A DNA stretch of 64,000 nucleotides from Davidsoniella eucalypti (Eukaryota; Ascomycota; Sordariomycetes; Microascales; Ceratocystidaceae). The position numbers and the translations under genes are program-made. Numbering within the stretch: the first letter of the stretch is position 1; each line of letters opens with the position of its first letter. The DNA lies in the NCBI GenBank assembly GCA_004009845.1, contig RMBW01000020.1:310001-374000 (forward strand), given 5' to 3'. The notes beneath the pieces are model-generated. The model searched no databases. It saw nothing but the letters and a program-made list of their open reading frames with translations, and was not told where the DNA came from. Below, in pieces: positions 8,851-19,800 of this stretch.

Positions 8851-11800
8851 ATGGCTGATATCCGCGTTTCCATTGACCGGGGCGGCACTTTCTGCGATGT
8901 TCTCGCCGAAGTTGACGGCCGCGATCCGATCGTCTTCAAGCTGTTGTCGGAAGATCCCGCCAACTATCCAGATGCGCCCAGCGAGGCCATCCGCCGTGTT
9001 CTGGAGCAAGTCGCCGGCTCGTCTCTGCCGGTCCACGGCCGACTAGACGGATCTCGGATCGCATCGTGCCGGGTCGGAACCACTGTGGCCACCAACGCGC
9101 TCCTGGAGCACAAAGGCGAGCGGTTTGCCTTCGTGACCACCGCCGGCTTCCGCGATGTATGCACCATCGGCGATCAAACCCGGCCGCACCTGTTTGCGCT
9201 CAAGGTGCGCAAGCCCAGGCCTCTGCATGCCACGGCTGTCGAAGTTGCGGGCCGCGTGACTGTCGAAGATTACGACTTGAATCCAGCGCCGCCGTCTGCC
9301 GCCGATGCTGCTGCCCGGGTGGCTGCTGATCCGGCGCTGGTCCAGACGCCTGCAGGCGAAGTTGTCCGTGTCCTGGAGCCTGTCGATCGTCGGGCGGCGC
9401 GAGCTACGCTGCAGTCGCTGCGGGACGAGGGATACACGTCGGTGGCTATCGCTTTCATGCACGCATACCTATACCCCGAGCACGAAGACATCGTGGCCGA
9501 GATTGCCCGCGAAGTAGGATTCCAGTACGTCACTACGTCGGCCCGCACAAGTCCTGTCATCAAGCTTCTGCACCGCTCAAGTAGCGCCTGCTCCGAGGCT
9601 TATCTTTATCCCGTGATTCGGCGCTATATCGAGAACTTCGAGGGCCGGTTCTCTACGCTTCCACAACGTGTCGAGTACATGTGCTCCGATGGCGGCTTGC
9701 GCCAGGCAAGTACATGCAAGGGAAATGAAGCGTTATTGAGCGGTCCGGCTGGCGGCGTTGTTGGTATTGCACAGTCTTGCTATGATGCCTCAACGGGCAC
9801 AGCCATCATCGGCTTCGACATGGTAGGTCTAGAGCCTCTCTTCGCGACCAGGGCATAGAAACATGCTAACCGTGGCTTATAGGGCGGTACCAGCACGGAC
9901 GTGTCACGATATGATGGCAGATACGACTATCTGTCTGACACTACGATTGCTGGCCGTGTGATCTCAGCTCCGATGCTCAACATTGCCACGTAGGTCCCCT
10001 ACAAAGACTGTGCTAGTGACTGAATATCCAGCTAACTGGCGTGCAGTGTTGCGGCTGGGGGCGGTTCTATCCTGTTTGTCCGTAATGGCCTGCTTGTTGT
10101 CGGCCCTGAAAGCGCCGGTGCCCATCCTGGCCCAGCCTGTTACCGCAAAGGCGGCCCGCTAACTGTGACCGATGCTAATCTCTTCCTCGGCCGTCTCGTC
10201 TTGTCTTCGTTCCCTGCGATCTTCGGCAAGAGTGCCAACGAGCCGTTGGATACCGAGATCGTAGCCCTGAAATTTGCCGAGATCACCGCCGAGTTCAACT
10301 CTCAGACCAACCAACAACTAAATCCAGAGGAGGTTGCTCTTGGCTTTTTGAATGTGGCCAACGAAACTATGAGCCGGCCTATCCGAAATAGCACAGGTTG
10401 GTCGTCTTCAGCGTTTGCTTCTTAGGATGATGCTAACAATACCCAGAGGCGCGTGGGTATGCCCCAGAACAACACAACCTAGTCAGCTTTGGTGGCGCTG
10501 GAGGACGTAAGTTTATCACCGACACATGTAGTTCACTGGGCTAGGAGCGACTAACCGTGCTGATTTCAGAACATGCCTGTGCCATTGCCGAGAAGCTTGG
10601 AATCAAGCGCATTCTCATTCATAAATGGTCATCACTGCTATCTGCCTACGGCATATCACAAGCCCTCCTACAGACTGAAAAGTTTGAGCCCTATAGTGGC
10701 CACCTAACCCAAGAGGCTCTCCCACATCTCCGTGCCCGCCTATCAGCATTGCGACTTGAGGCCAAGAATGAGCTGAAAGCCCAAGGCGCCACTTTAGACT
10801 CTCTCAGCTTTACAGAGGCTCTAGTCATGCGCTACTTTGGCACTGAGACGCAACTGACTATTCCCCGGTCTGCCGATGAAGACTATGCCGCTTCATTCAC
10901 GGCTGCCCATCGCCGCGAGTTTTCATTCACCCTAGACCGCAAGATTGTCATCGAAAGCGTTCTTGTTCGCGGAACTGGCAGCGCCGTGTCACCTGCGCCA
11001 CCAACTAAGCCCATGGAAGCATTGTCGGCCCTCAAGGCTGGTCTGGTAGCTTCGCCTGTGATTCAGGGGACTCAGAATGTGTATGAATCTGGTGCCTGGA
11101 AGCCTGTGGGCATCCATAGACTCGAAGACCAGCCCGTTTCTAGCTCTATCGTTGGCCCGGCATTAGTCATTGACAAAACCCAGACCATCTTTATAGACTC
11201 GGGCTACGTTGCCTTCCTCACACCAGATCATGTCATCATCGAAAAGGACGCTTCAGCGCAACTAACACCTGCAACAGCTTTAGCACCAGCTTCCACAATT
11301 GACCCGATCCAGCTGTCGGTGTTCGCTCATCGTTTCATGGCTATCGCTGAGCAAATGGGCAACACGTTGCAGCGCACTAGTATCAGCACATCGATTCGAG
11401 AGCGCCTTGACTTTTCATGTGCCATCTTCTCTAAAGACGGCCGTCTAGTTGCCAATGCGCCCCATATCCCTATCCACCTAGGCTCTATGCAACTTGCCAT
11501 CCAGTATCAGCACAAGCACTGGGATGGCAAGCTGGCCCCCGGCGACGTTCTTCTTACTAATCACCCTCTCAGTGGAGGTACGCACTTGCCCGACTTAACA
11601 GTGGTATCACCCGTCTTCATCGATGGGTCCGTAGCCTTCTATGTAGCGTCTCGTGGTCACCATACCGACATAGGCGGAAAGGGAATCACTAGCATGATGC
11701 CCGAGTCGCGCGAACTGTGGGAGGAAGGCATGGCCGTTAAGACCATGAAGATCGTTAGCAAGGGCGAGTTCCTCGAGAAAGATGTCATTGCCGAGTTCCA

Positions 11801-12929
11801 AAAGGCTGGCGAGGCTCCCGGCTGCTCCATGACACGCCGGCTCGCAGACAATCTCAGCGATCTTCGTGCTCAGGCAGCTTCGAACCACCGTGGTATTGTG
11901 CTACTCGAGAAGCTCTGCGACGAGTTCACCCTACCTGTAGTGCAACAGTACATGCTCGGAATCCGGGGCAGTGCCGAACAGTGTACGCGAGCCTTTTTCC
12001 GAGGCGTAGCAAAGGAGCACCCCGATGGCTTGGTGTCCGAAGATTTCTTCGACGATGGCTCGACGTTGAAACTCAAAATCTCGGCAGACCCCAAGACTGG
12101 CTCGGCGCATTTTGACTGGGCCGGCACAAGCCAGCAGATATGGGGCAACTATAACTGTCCCCTATCCATCACATACTCGGCCGTCATCTACTCCGTGCGC
12201 TGCCTTATAGACATGGATATTCCACTCAACGACGGCTGTCTTGCGCCCATCGAGATCTCCATTCCCTACGGCACCATTCTCAACCCGACACCACGAGTGG
12301 CCATCTGCGGCTCTACTCTCGCCTCGCAGCGTGTCATCGATACAATCCTGCGAGCCTTTGCACGCTGTGCCGCCTTCCAGGGCTGTGCGTCCTCCTTTGG
12401 CTGGGGCATGGGTGGCCGCGACTCTGTCACTGGCCAAGTCAAGCCCGGCTGGAACTACGGCGAGGCACTGGGTGGCGGTGCTGCTGCGGGACCAGGATGG
12501 CACGGCGAGAGCGCGGTACAAGCCCATTCGACCAATACGCGCAACACCGACCCAGAAGTCATCGAGAAGCGAACGCAGGTGCTGGTCACGCAGTACAAGA
12601 TCCGCAAAGGCAGCGGCGGCCGTGGTCAGTGGCACGGTGGCGACGGTGTAGTGCGTGAGATTCAGGCGCGTATTCCCCTCAAGTTCAGCATTCTCAGTGA
12701 CCGGCGTGTATCCCGGCCATATGGCATGAACGGTGGCGAGCCCGGCAAAGCTGGCAAGAATCTGCTGTTCAAGTTCAATGAGGAGGGCGTCCTAGAGCAG
12801 ATCAACTGGGGCGGAAAGGCAACTGCAATGGTGCTGCCCGGAGAACGAGTTCAAATCAACACGCCTGGAGGCGGCGGTTGGGGAACACCGGGGGACGGCT
12901 CGGACTTGACGGACGAGCATGCTTATTAG
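8851..12929 (+). CDS. OXP1: 5-oxoprolinase (ATP-hydrolysing), HyuA/HyuB fusion, 5 exons
   Basis: Exons 8851-9822, 9883-9989, 10047-10396, 10447-10506 and 10570-12929 give 1282 aa, very close to the usual eukaryotic length of about 1290. The ATG at 8851 is chosen because the family begins with a short lead into RVSIDRGGTFCDV; an upstream in-frame TTG is ignored. The HyuA-type ATP-binding half includes FDMGGTSTDVSRYDG (joined across intron 1) and VAAGGGS (joined across intron 2). The HyuB half starts near IDPIQLSVFAHRFMAIAEQMG and ends with GGGGWGTPGDGS. The enzyme opens 5-oxo-L-proline to glutamate with ATP in the cytosol (gamma-glutamyl cycle). A hydantoinase-like substrate is possible, but the N-terminal pattern fits oxoprolinase better. 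It diverges from the zinc-cluster regulator. Confidence 0.9.
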
Positions 12930-14741
12930 CAGGTTTATTTACCGGTTTAATATATGAGCAAGTTTGGAATAATGAATTCATATCAAGCTAAAGTCGACTC
13001 TTGTCTTCTTTAGATTTGCTCGGTATTTGTCTTATGTGTATGTCTACAGAGCAAGACGGGTTAGGGTTATTCAAGCGTTCGTAGGAATTACTCAGATACA
13101 AAATGATATTCACGTGACTACATAGTCTGTATAGGTTTGTATCTCTAATTAGACATTCGGATCATCTTCCATTTTGAACGCATCAACATGATCTAAGTGA
13201 CTCTAAAGAAAACTAGCCTGTATTGTTTCAGCGGCAGACAGACAGACATAGTATATAACTGGCATTTATTATGTCACCATGATACTGAGACTAGAAAAAC
13301 TAGACTGTGTCCCTTTCTTGGCAGAAACATGGAGGGCGGAGATTGAAAAAGGTTGGTTGGCTGACCTGAGTGAAAATATGATAGAATATTGTAGCAGTGG
13401 GAAGAGAAATCAGGTAGAAGTTTCCCCCCAGCTTTTGAAAGAACTAATGCTGTACTCTAAGGCTTTATAAAGGCTCAACACTAGAACCCCCATTTCAACA
13501 TGCTGCATAGGCGGTACAACCTCTTGCAAGGTAGAGACATAGGTAACGTGTACAGCACTACTTTATAGTCCGTCGTAGCATGCTTTATGTATGTCTTAGA
13601 TGCACCCAAGACATAGTAAGCTTCATCACCAGATTCTACACATCGAATACCACTTGGCGCTTCAAAGACCATGTGCTTTTAGGTACTCTCATAGTAGGCC
13701 TAGGATGTGCTGGTTGACAGCCCAAAAGAGTCAAGACATAGTGTCATGGTCGATGATATCTGTTGTAGGGGATTAGACCACTGCTGGGATTAACCTCACC
13801 ACTAGACATCACCAAGAAAGTGAACTCGCCCGGTTTTTTAGTGTAATAGCGTAGCCGGAAATTACAGACCCAACACTGAAGATACTGACCAGTGACTTGC
13901 GTCGCCTGACACCACCTACGTTGAAATGCAATGCCACGATACACAAGTCGCAGAACAAGCCATTGATCCCGTGGTTTCTTCAGTGGCGCTCTCCCTTCTG
14001 GGAAAACAAGAAAGAAGCGTAGTTGTAGACATCAAGGCCAGAGACAATGCTGTATCACACAGAACCAAGCAGCAGCTTTCCCCGCAGTCCCCCATGCCCG
14101 TAAATTCCTCGATATAGCCATGGCTAGCCTGCGAAGCGTGGCATAGAAACCGCTCTATACTAACTTGCGAGATTCTTTCCCCAGGTACACATGTTGCTCT
14201 ACTAAATCCATGACAGAGAACCCAGAACCCAGGCATGATACTGACAAATGTAGCACCAGGTGGGCAATGGGTGGCTCCAACACAGAAGAACTAATGCACC
14301 ACACCACTGTAGGCTATCTCTTGGCACCACACTCAAGCTATCTTCCCGCTGATAACAAATATAACGCTGGCTGTCACACTACAAATTCCCGCTTAGTCCA
14401 ACTGGATGGCCGGCCTCTTTGGCCTTTCGTCCTTTTATGCAGCCGATGCTTGATGCAGGTGAATGATGGCCTTGCAGCTGCAATACAGTCTAGACTGAAA
14501 GTACATTGAAGATCCAAAGAATCGAAGCCAGGAAGACAAGGGGAAGGGAAGAGAGGGGGGCAGCCAAAGTTCAAGGTGGAAGGGTGGGCCTGCGTGTGTC
14601 CAGCAAGCCACAATTTCCGAGCCTTTTTTCACGGCCGAGGCTGCTGTCTGCAGGTTTTTTTGTTTATTTGAGGTGGATTATATATGTTCGACTAAATAAG
14701 AAAAAGAAAACATGTGCTGTTATAAAACCATCTTCGTTTGC
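12930..14741. other. intergenic region, 3' of 5-oxoprolinase and 3' of CLN3/BTN1
   Basis: 1.8 kb between convergent genes. Short open frames (13279-13470, 13916-14236) resemble nothing and lack splice logic. A two-unit TTAGGG-like string near 13058 is too short to mean anything. I see no gene here. Confidence 0.4.
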
Positions 14742-16227
14742 CTAAGTGTGCCCGGCTTTAATGTTACGGCAGAAGTCACGGCCGTGCTGCACCTGCCACT
14801 CACACAGTCTGCTCTCTAATAGAATGCCAACGATGCCAGCTACACAGATACCTGCGCTATCACTTACACTCGCCGCAGCAAGACTGAACTCACGCCCTGC
14901 CAGCGGCACATCTTCCAGAATCTGTGCAAACGTATTCACATAGACAGAACCGCCCAAAAGGCCCTCCCAGAAGACGACAACAAACACTAGGTAGACACTG
15001 GGCAGGACGTTGAAGTACAGCGCCTGTAGTAGCAAGATCGCAAGATTCACAGCTTGCAATAGAGTCGGCGGATACAGGTGGCGCAGACGGAACCACGGCG
15101 TCGACGATCGCGAAATGAACACACCCAGTTGATATAGGAAGCCGTAGAACGGGTAGAACTCGCGCAGCTCTGAGAATGGCGATGAGCTTACGGGGAACAA
15201 CAGCACTGGTGCTACGCCTTGGTTGATGCTGTATTCGGCTACGTAGACAAGAAAGAGTGGGAGCATATACGGCATGAAGAGGGCCTTGGCCTGCGCAAGA
15301 TTGCGTTGAAATTGGGCATTTGTAGTGGCTGGTGAAGAAGCATATGCTGTAGCAACACCAACAGCAGCTTCTGTGTTACCCGATCTAGGCAAAGACTCAT
15401 GCTCCCCAGGCGTCAAAGCATCGTCTTCGTGTTCATCATTGACGACCGCTTCATAGCCTCCTCCACGACCTGCAGATGCCTTGGTAAGTTGTTCACGGGG
15501 TAGAATCACAAAGAACGAGACAAGCATGACGAAAGGCAAGCCGGCAGCCATAAGCAGGGCCGAGCGTACCCCAAGATGCATCCAGTCGGTCAAGACAACG
15601 TACATGCCAGCTCCTACTAGGCCCGCCGCGCCTGTGCCGGAACCCCAACCGGCCAGGGCAGCAGCGCCGTAATAGTGAGTGAGACCGAGAAACGACAGCT
15701 CACCACCGCCAGAGCTAAGCGAAGCTAGGACCACACCGCACATTTTGGTGGCCACAGGAGCATCAGGCGATGTTAGTGCGACCAGCAACATGCCGGAGAT
15801 AGACAGGGAGATGAAGATTACAATGCGCACAGCATATGGCACACGGTGGATAAAGTACGGGGCGATAAGCTTTGTGATAAAAGAAGGTAGCACATCGGCT
15901 AGAAGCACAACTCCCTTGGGAACGCCGCTTCCGACCAGGTCCTGGGCCGCTGACAGCAGGATAACATAGAGAACATTGTTGATGAGGCCTTGATAATTAG
16001 CCTTGAAGAGCAAACATGGCGGCGTTGCCGCCTAGGACGCAATACGGTAGAACGAACACCACGGAAACTTGCGATATGTTCTAGATAGACTCACCAAAAA
16101 GCCAGAATGCAACTACGACAGACGTCTCGGTCGCCGATAGCAAGGCGCCAATGCGCGCACGGTACACAGTCCACGATGGTACCGATAGCCCGGACAGTGG
16201 GAGTGGACCAATACGGGACGAGCTCAT
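14742..16227 (-). CDS. BTN1: CLN3/battenin family vacuolar membrane protein, 2 exons
   Basis: Exons 16227-16095 and 15988-14742 (106-base intron with donor GTGAGT) give 459 aa. Splicing joins VVVAFWLFG to LINNVLYVILLSAAQDLVG, the conserved first-membrane-segment signature of CLN3. About eleven membrane helices follow. A hydrophilic loop of about 70 residues sits near the middle (acidic EHEDDALTPGEHES). A conserved second block includes YINQG-like and FWEGLLGGSVYVNTF motifs. Length fits CLN3/Btn1 (about 400-460). In yeasts Btn1 sits in the vacuole or Golgi and affects vacuolar pH, arginine balance and SNARE traffic. Without the first exon the gene would appear N-terminally truncated. Confidence 0.92.
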
Positions 16228-16630
16228 GCTGCCGCCGCAAGCACTGCGACCAGGAATAGCTAGAGTAGTATTTTATGTAGCGGTCTCTGTAATGGGCATA
16301 TAACGATGGCAATCAATACACCATATCTCTATATCTCAGTAGCTGGTTGAGATAAGGATGAGGACAGGCACGATGGATGATAAGAGCTCGCTTGGGCTGG
16401 GCTCGCAGCACGGTAAAGCGCTGGCTAGCACGATCTAGGGGATGAGAATACACGGTCAAGATCAGGACGAAGAATAGGAGAGGGGCCTGATGAACAAAGT
16501 AACAAACAATCAGTTTCACTCAGAGCGGAAGATACAGAATAAAAAGGTACGGGTTGTTAAATCAGGGCAGTTCAGGAGCGTCTAGGGCTGACTAAGCTTG
16601 GTTGTATGGAAGTCTTGTAGTACTATTGGT

Positions 16631-16636
16631 CACGTG
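16631..16636. promoter_or_regulatory. CACGTG E-box upstream of BTN1
   Basis: GTCACGTG at 16629-16636, about 400 bases before the BTN1 start. It is a bHLH (Cbf1-type) core. Functional use is inference. Confidence 0.25.
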
Positions 16637-16975
16637 CGAGAATGGCATAGGGTTGCGTGTGTAGAGAGGGTTAACATCTTGCGTAATGCCGATAGTGACG
16701 AAGGAAGGCAATTGCAGTTTGTGCCTGCTGTAGAACTGCAGCAGAAGGAAGGCACGAAGATGACCTGTCGTCTTCGTGTGCGACCAGGAATGTGGAAGAA
16801 AATGAAAAAGAATTATAGAAATAAAGTAAGATAAAAGGCAGAACATGACTGAAAACGAGGACTAGTTTTATCAGGAGTCGAAATAAATTCGCAAATAAAG
16901 AGCTTGACAAGCCCGGATTGGCTTCCAATCTCGGGCTTCAATGGCCTTGGCCTTGGCTAGTAGAGTGACTGGAAT

Positions 16976-17065
16976 ATTGTAGACAGATAGAATATTGTAG
17001 ACAGATAGAATATTATAGACAGATAGAATATCATAGACAGATAGAATATCATAGACAGATAGAAT
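16976..17065. repeat. 18-bp tandem repeat, five units
   Basis: Five head-to-tail copies of ATTGTAGACAGATAGAAT. Copies 1 and 2 are identical; copy 3 reads ATTAT and copies 4 and 5 read ATCAT at the 5' end, with the AGACAGATAGAAT core unchanged. It is a minisatellite in an intergenic region. Confidence 0.95.
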
Positions 17066-17980
17066 GATTAGGACGGGTGAATGTTAGGAGCACGAAAAAT
17101 GGTGGGCTTGATAGTACAGCTATAGAGAGCCATTATCCAGCATACTCATAGCAAATGCTCACAATGACAGAGAGATTGAGATCACAGCTTTGGAGTGCCT
17201 GTCCGAACTTATATACCACAGCCTGAAATCACAATAGTAACTTGGCAACAGAGCCGTGCTGGCTGGCTTTCAAGGGCCATAAGACGTGCGTCTTGACGCT
17301 ACTAGCGCTCAGACATTGGAGATCTTACCCGCGAAGTTTAGTTTGAACTGTAGGCAGCTGGTTATGTATGTGCTTTGTGAGGGGTGCCGCCTTTGCAGTT
17401 GAACACAAAGACTCCTGCTATTTAAGCGTTGTTTGCTTTGTCCCTCTTGGCTGTTTAATCCCTGAATTTATTGAGCTCCGGCAGTAGGCCTTTTTTTCCT
17501 CTCTTGTTTTACTCTTATTCCCTTGTTTTCTTTACCGTTTTTGGTACATACCAAACGTTGCTAATATTTATATTTATATTTCCTTTTTTCTTCTTTGGTG
17601 CTTCTTTCTCCTTGCTCTGCAGAATATGAGCCGGCCGGGGGTTATGTTTCTCTTCTCCTTCTCTTTTTCTTGCTGCTTCTCTCTACTTATTCTTTTCTTC
17701 TTCTTTACGTCTACTAGCCTACGTTCTCCGACATAAAGCTCTTTCTTGCGTTCGATTGCCTGTCTTCTTGTTTATCCTAACGCTCATTATAACGCCCATA
17801 TACCTCTTCCGGTCTGCGTTCTGTCTTCTGTCTCTTCTGTTTCCTTGACCATTTTCCTGTGCCTCCTCCATATTAACACTCTTCTAAACCTTGTCCAATC
17901 GATCAATCCAGAGATCTCCCTGTCTCCCTCTAGTCAACATCCCGCTCTCATCATCCCAGCTCCCAGCTTAGTGCCAGTTC

Positions 17981-18005
17981 AGCTCAGCTCAGCTCAGCTC
18001 AGCTC
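17981..18005. repeat. AGCTC pentamer repeat in 5' leader
   Basis: Five consecutive AGCTC units about 130 bases before the ATG of the F-box-like gene, probably transcribed as 5' leader. Confidence 0.85.
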
Positions 18006-18135
18006 TTGCGCCCAAGTTTCCACCTACTGTCCTGCTTGCTCTCATATTCTCCTACCGGCCATCCTGCTATTCGTGATCCTCGTCTCGGCATTCCTTGACA
18101 GGGCTTCTTGGGAACTAGCAGAAGCATCAACCGCC

Positions 18136-19800
18136 ATGGACCCGGCCGCACTCTCGATATCAAACTCGAACCAATGTTCACAGTGCCGAGACCTGGAAGC
18201 CCAGCTTCCTATGCTGCAGGATGCTGACTACGAATTTGACTGCTTGCTGTGTGGCCTGCCAATCTTCGACATCGACCGGCTAGAAGTTCCCATTGCCGGC
18301 GCTGGTAAAGAGCCCGACCACTTATACTACTGGATGCGTGATGCCGTGGCGCTCTGCGATCCTGAGGATGAGTACGCCGTGCTCAAGAGCGCCGTCCGCT
18401 CAGCCCCGGAGAACGGTGTACGCCCACCTATGGTCCAGCCGGCCCACGAGATCCCTACGAATCCTCGTGCTGGTATCTTACATGTCGATGTGGTGCAGGT
18501 CTGCAAGCAGATATTTGTGATTGGTGGTACTAGCGCTGCTGACAAGGACTCCGGCTACGGCCACGGGTTCCAGGCCTGTCGGCCTACGCGAAATTCAGCT
18601 GCTGGCTCTAGCCGCCACATAGCCGCCCACAACCAGCGCCTGTACATCCCCATTCACCGCACATGCCGTGACTTGGCCGCCCGTGCTTTTCAGACCAACA
18701 ATGATAACATGCACATTACTGACTGGCGCGGCCTATGGACGGCGTTGCGCTGGCGCCTCGATGTCTCCCAGCAAACGACGGCATCGCCTTATTGCGACCA
18801 AGTGCTGTCGCCCAACTACGAACTGTGGCCTAACTGCCAGTACTTGTGTTTCAGCTCGCCAACCGACGAGCATTTCTGCGACCAAGCTGCCGACCCCATT
18901 GCCGTGGCCGGCTTGACGGAAGCCGTGTTGAACAACTTGACGCAGTGTCGGGTCATAACTCGTCCGCGGCGGGAGCTGCACAAGTTCCGCGCGCTTTATT
19001 CGGTTCTGCCTGCCGAGCTACGGTTGACTATCGAGTCGTACGTTCATACCACGCGCAATATGGAACGGATGTGCTCGCGCACACTGTCTCAAGAGTTCTG
19101 GTTTAACACGCTCCTAAAGAGCATTCCGTTCCTGTGGGATCTCGACGAGCATCTAGTTCGGGAAAAGGCACGCGAGCCATGCCAACCGGGCTATGAATGG
19201 GACTGGGAGTGGCTTTGCGTGCGGCTGTCACAGAACATGTCGCTAACTGAATATGAAGTCGACCAGGACGTATGGGCACACCATGTCAAGGGCTACGACA
19301 ATCTTTTGCACGGCCTACCTAAGGGCTTCATCAACCGGCGGCGTATTTGGCAGCTACTCGAAGAAATCTTTGTGGGCGATGTGATCAGGGAGCCAATCCG
19401 GACAGTGCCCACGTCCTTCTTGAGCCCAACAACGACTAGTTCCACCAGCACCACCCCGAGTTTGAGCAGCAGCAGTAATAGTAGCATAAGCAGCATAGAT
19501 AACACTACAGCAGCCTCCAGCAGTCCTAGCCAAACCACTCGCGGCACAGCTGATGCCAACGCCAACCCACTCATGCAAGGCATGTTCATGTTCTACGACA
19601 AGAGCGGCAGCCGCATCCACCCGTGGAAGTTCATCCCGACTGTCGACACAAAGCCATACGCGCGTCGAAACGACGGCGAGATTACTATCCGTGACGACTA
19701 CGAAAACAAGATCACCATTGGAGACGAAGTCATCGACGTGCCCGTGGCGCCACCGGAGACTGTGCGAAACACGCTGCGGGAACTTGGGTATCCGGTATAA
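18136..19800 (+). CDS. uncharacterised fungal CxxC / F-box-like protein
   Basis: Single-exon gene of 554 aa from ATG 18136, which has a strong context (accgccATGg). The frame stays open for another 390 bases upstream but has no ATG there. The N-terminus has two CxxC pairs (Cys14/17 and Cys36/39, the second in DCLLCGLPIFD), as in fungal proteins with an N-terminal zinc-knuckle-like motif. A PIHRTC motif follows in the middle. Near residues 289-325 is an LPAELRLTIESYV-type helix pair that resembles an F-box. A Ser/Thr-rich linker lies near 435-475, and a conserved-looking basic C-terminus ends PETVRNTLRELGYPV. It may be an F-box adaptor for SCF ubiquitin ligase, but that is weakly supported and no known function was recognised. 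Confidence 0.8.
   Translation: MDPAALSISNSNQCSQCRDLEAQLPMLQDADYEFDCLLCGLPIFDIDRLEVPIAGAGKEPDHLYYWMRDAVALCDPEDEYAVLKSAVRSAPENGVRPPMVQPAHEIPTNPRAGILHVDVVQVCKQIFVIGGTSAADKDSGYGHGFQACRPTRNSAAGSSRHIAAHNQRLYIPIHRTCRDLAARAFQTNNDNMHITDWRGLWTALRWRLDVSQQTTASPYCDQVLSPNYELWPNCQYLCFSSPTDEHFCDQAADPIAVAGLTEAVLNNLTQCRVITRPRRELHKFRALYSVLPAELRLTIESYVHTTRNMERMCSRTLSQEFWFNTLLKSIPFLWDLDEHLVREKAREPCQPGYEWDWEWLCVRLSQNMSLTEYEVDQDVWAHHVKGYDNLLHGLPKGFINRRRIWQLLEEIFVGDVIREPIRTVPTSFLSPTTTSSTSTTPSLSSSSNSSISSIDNTTAASSSPSQTTRGTADANANPLMQGMFMFYDKSGSRIHPWKFIPTVDTKPYARRNDGEITIRDDYENKITIGDEVIDVPVAPPETVRNTLRELGYPV

Larger units (their letters stand above)
16228..18135. promoter_or_regulatory. divergent promoter region (BTN1 and F-box-like gene)
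   Basis: 1.9 kb without a supported gene. It contains a CACGTG at 16631-16636, an 18-bp tandem repeat at 16976-17065, pyrimidine-rich tracts from 17480 to 18060 that look like promoter and 5' leader of the next gene, and five AGCTC units at 17981-18005. Confidence 0.5.

Noticed and set aside
12162..12635. 157-codon minus-strand frame inside the 5-oxoprolinase gene
   Set aside because: Antisense to the conserved HyuB half; no features of its own.
8851..12929. Recent bacterial transfer of a hydantoinase
   Set aside because: The gene has four fungal-type introns and the fused eukaryotic length and N-terminal pattern of 5-oxoprolinase.
13058..13072. Telomere-like GGGTTAGGGTTA string
   Set aside because: Only about two units and flanked by ordinary genes; not a telomere or clear interstitial array.
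13279..13470. 63-codon frame with ATG after the 5-oxoprolinase gene
   Set aside because: No motif, signal or neighbour supports it; frames of this size are common by chance here.
16976..17065. CRISPR-like array
   Set aside because: Direct tandem units with no spacers, in a eukaryotic genome; it is a minisatellite.
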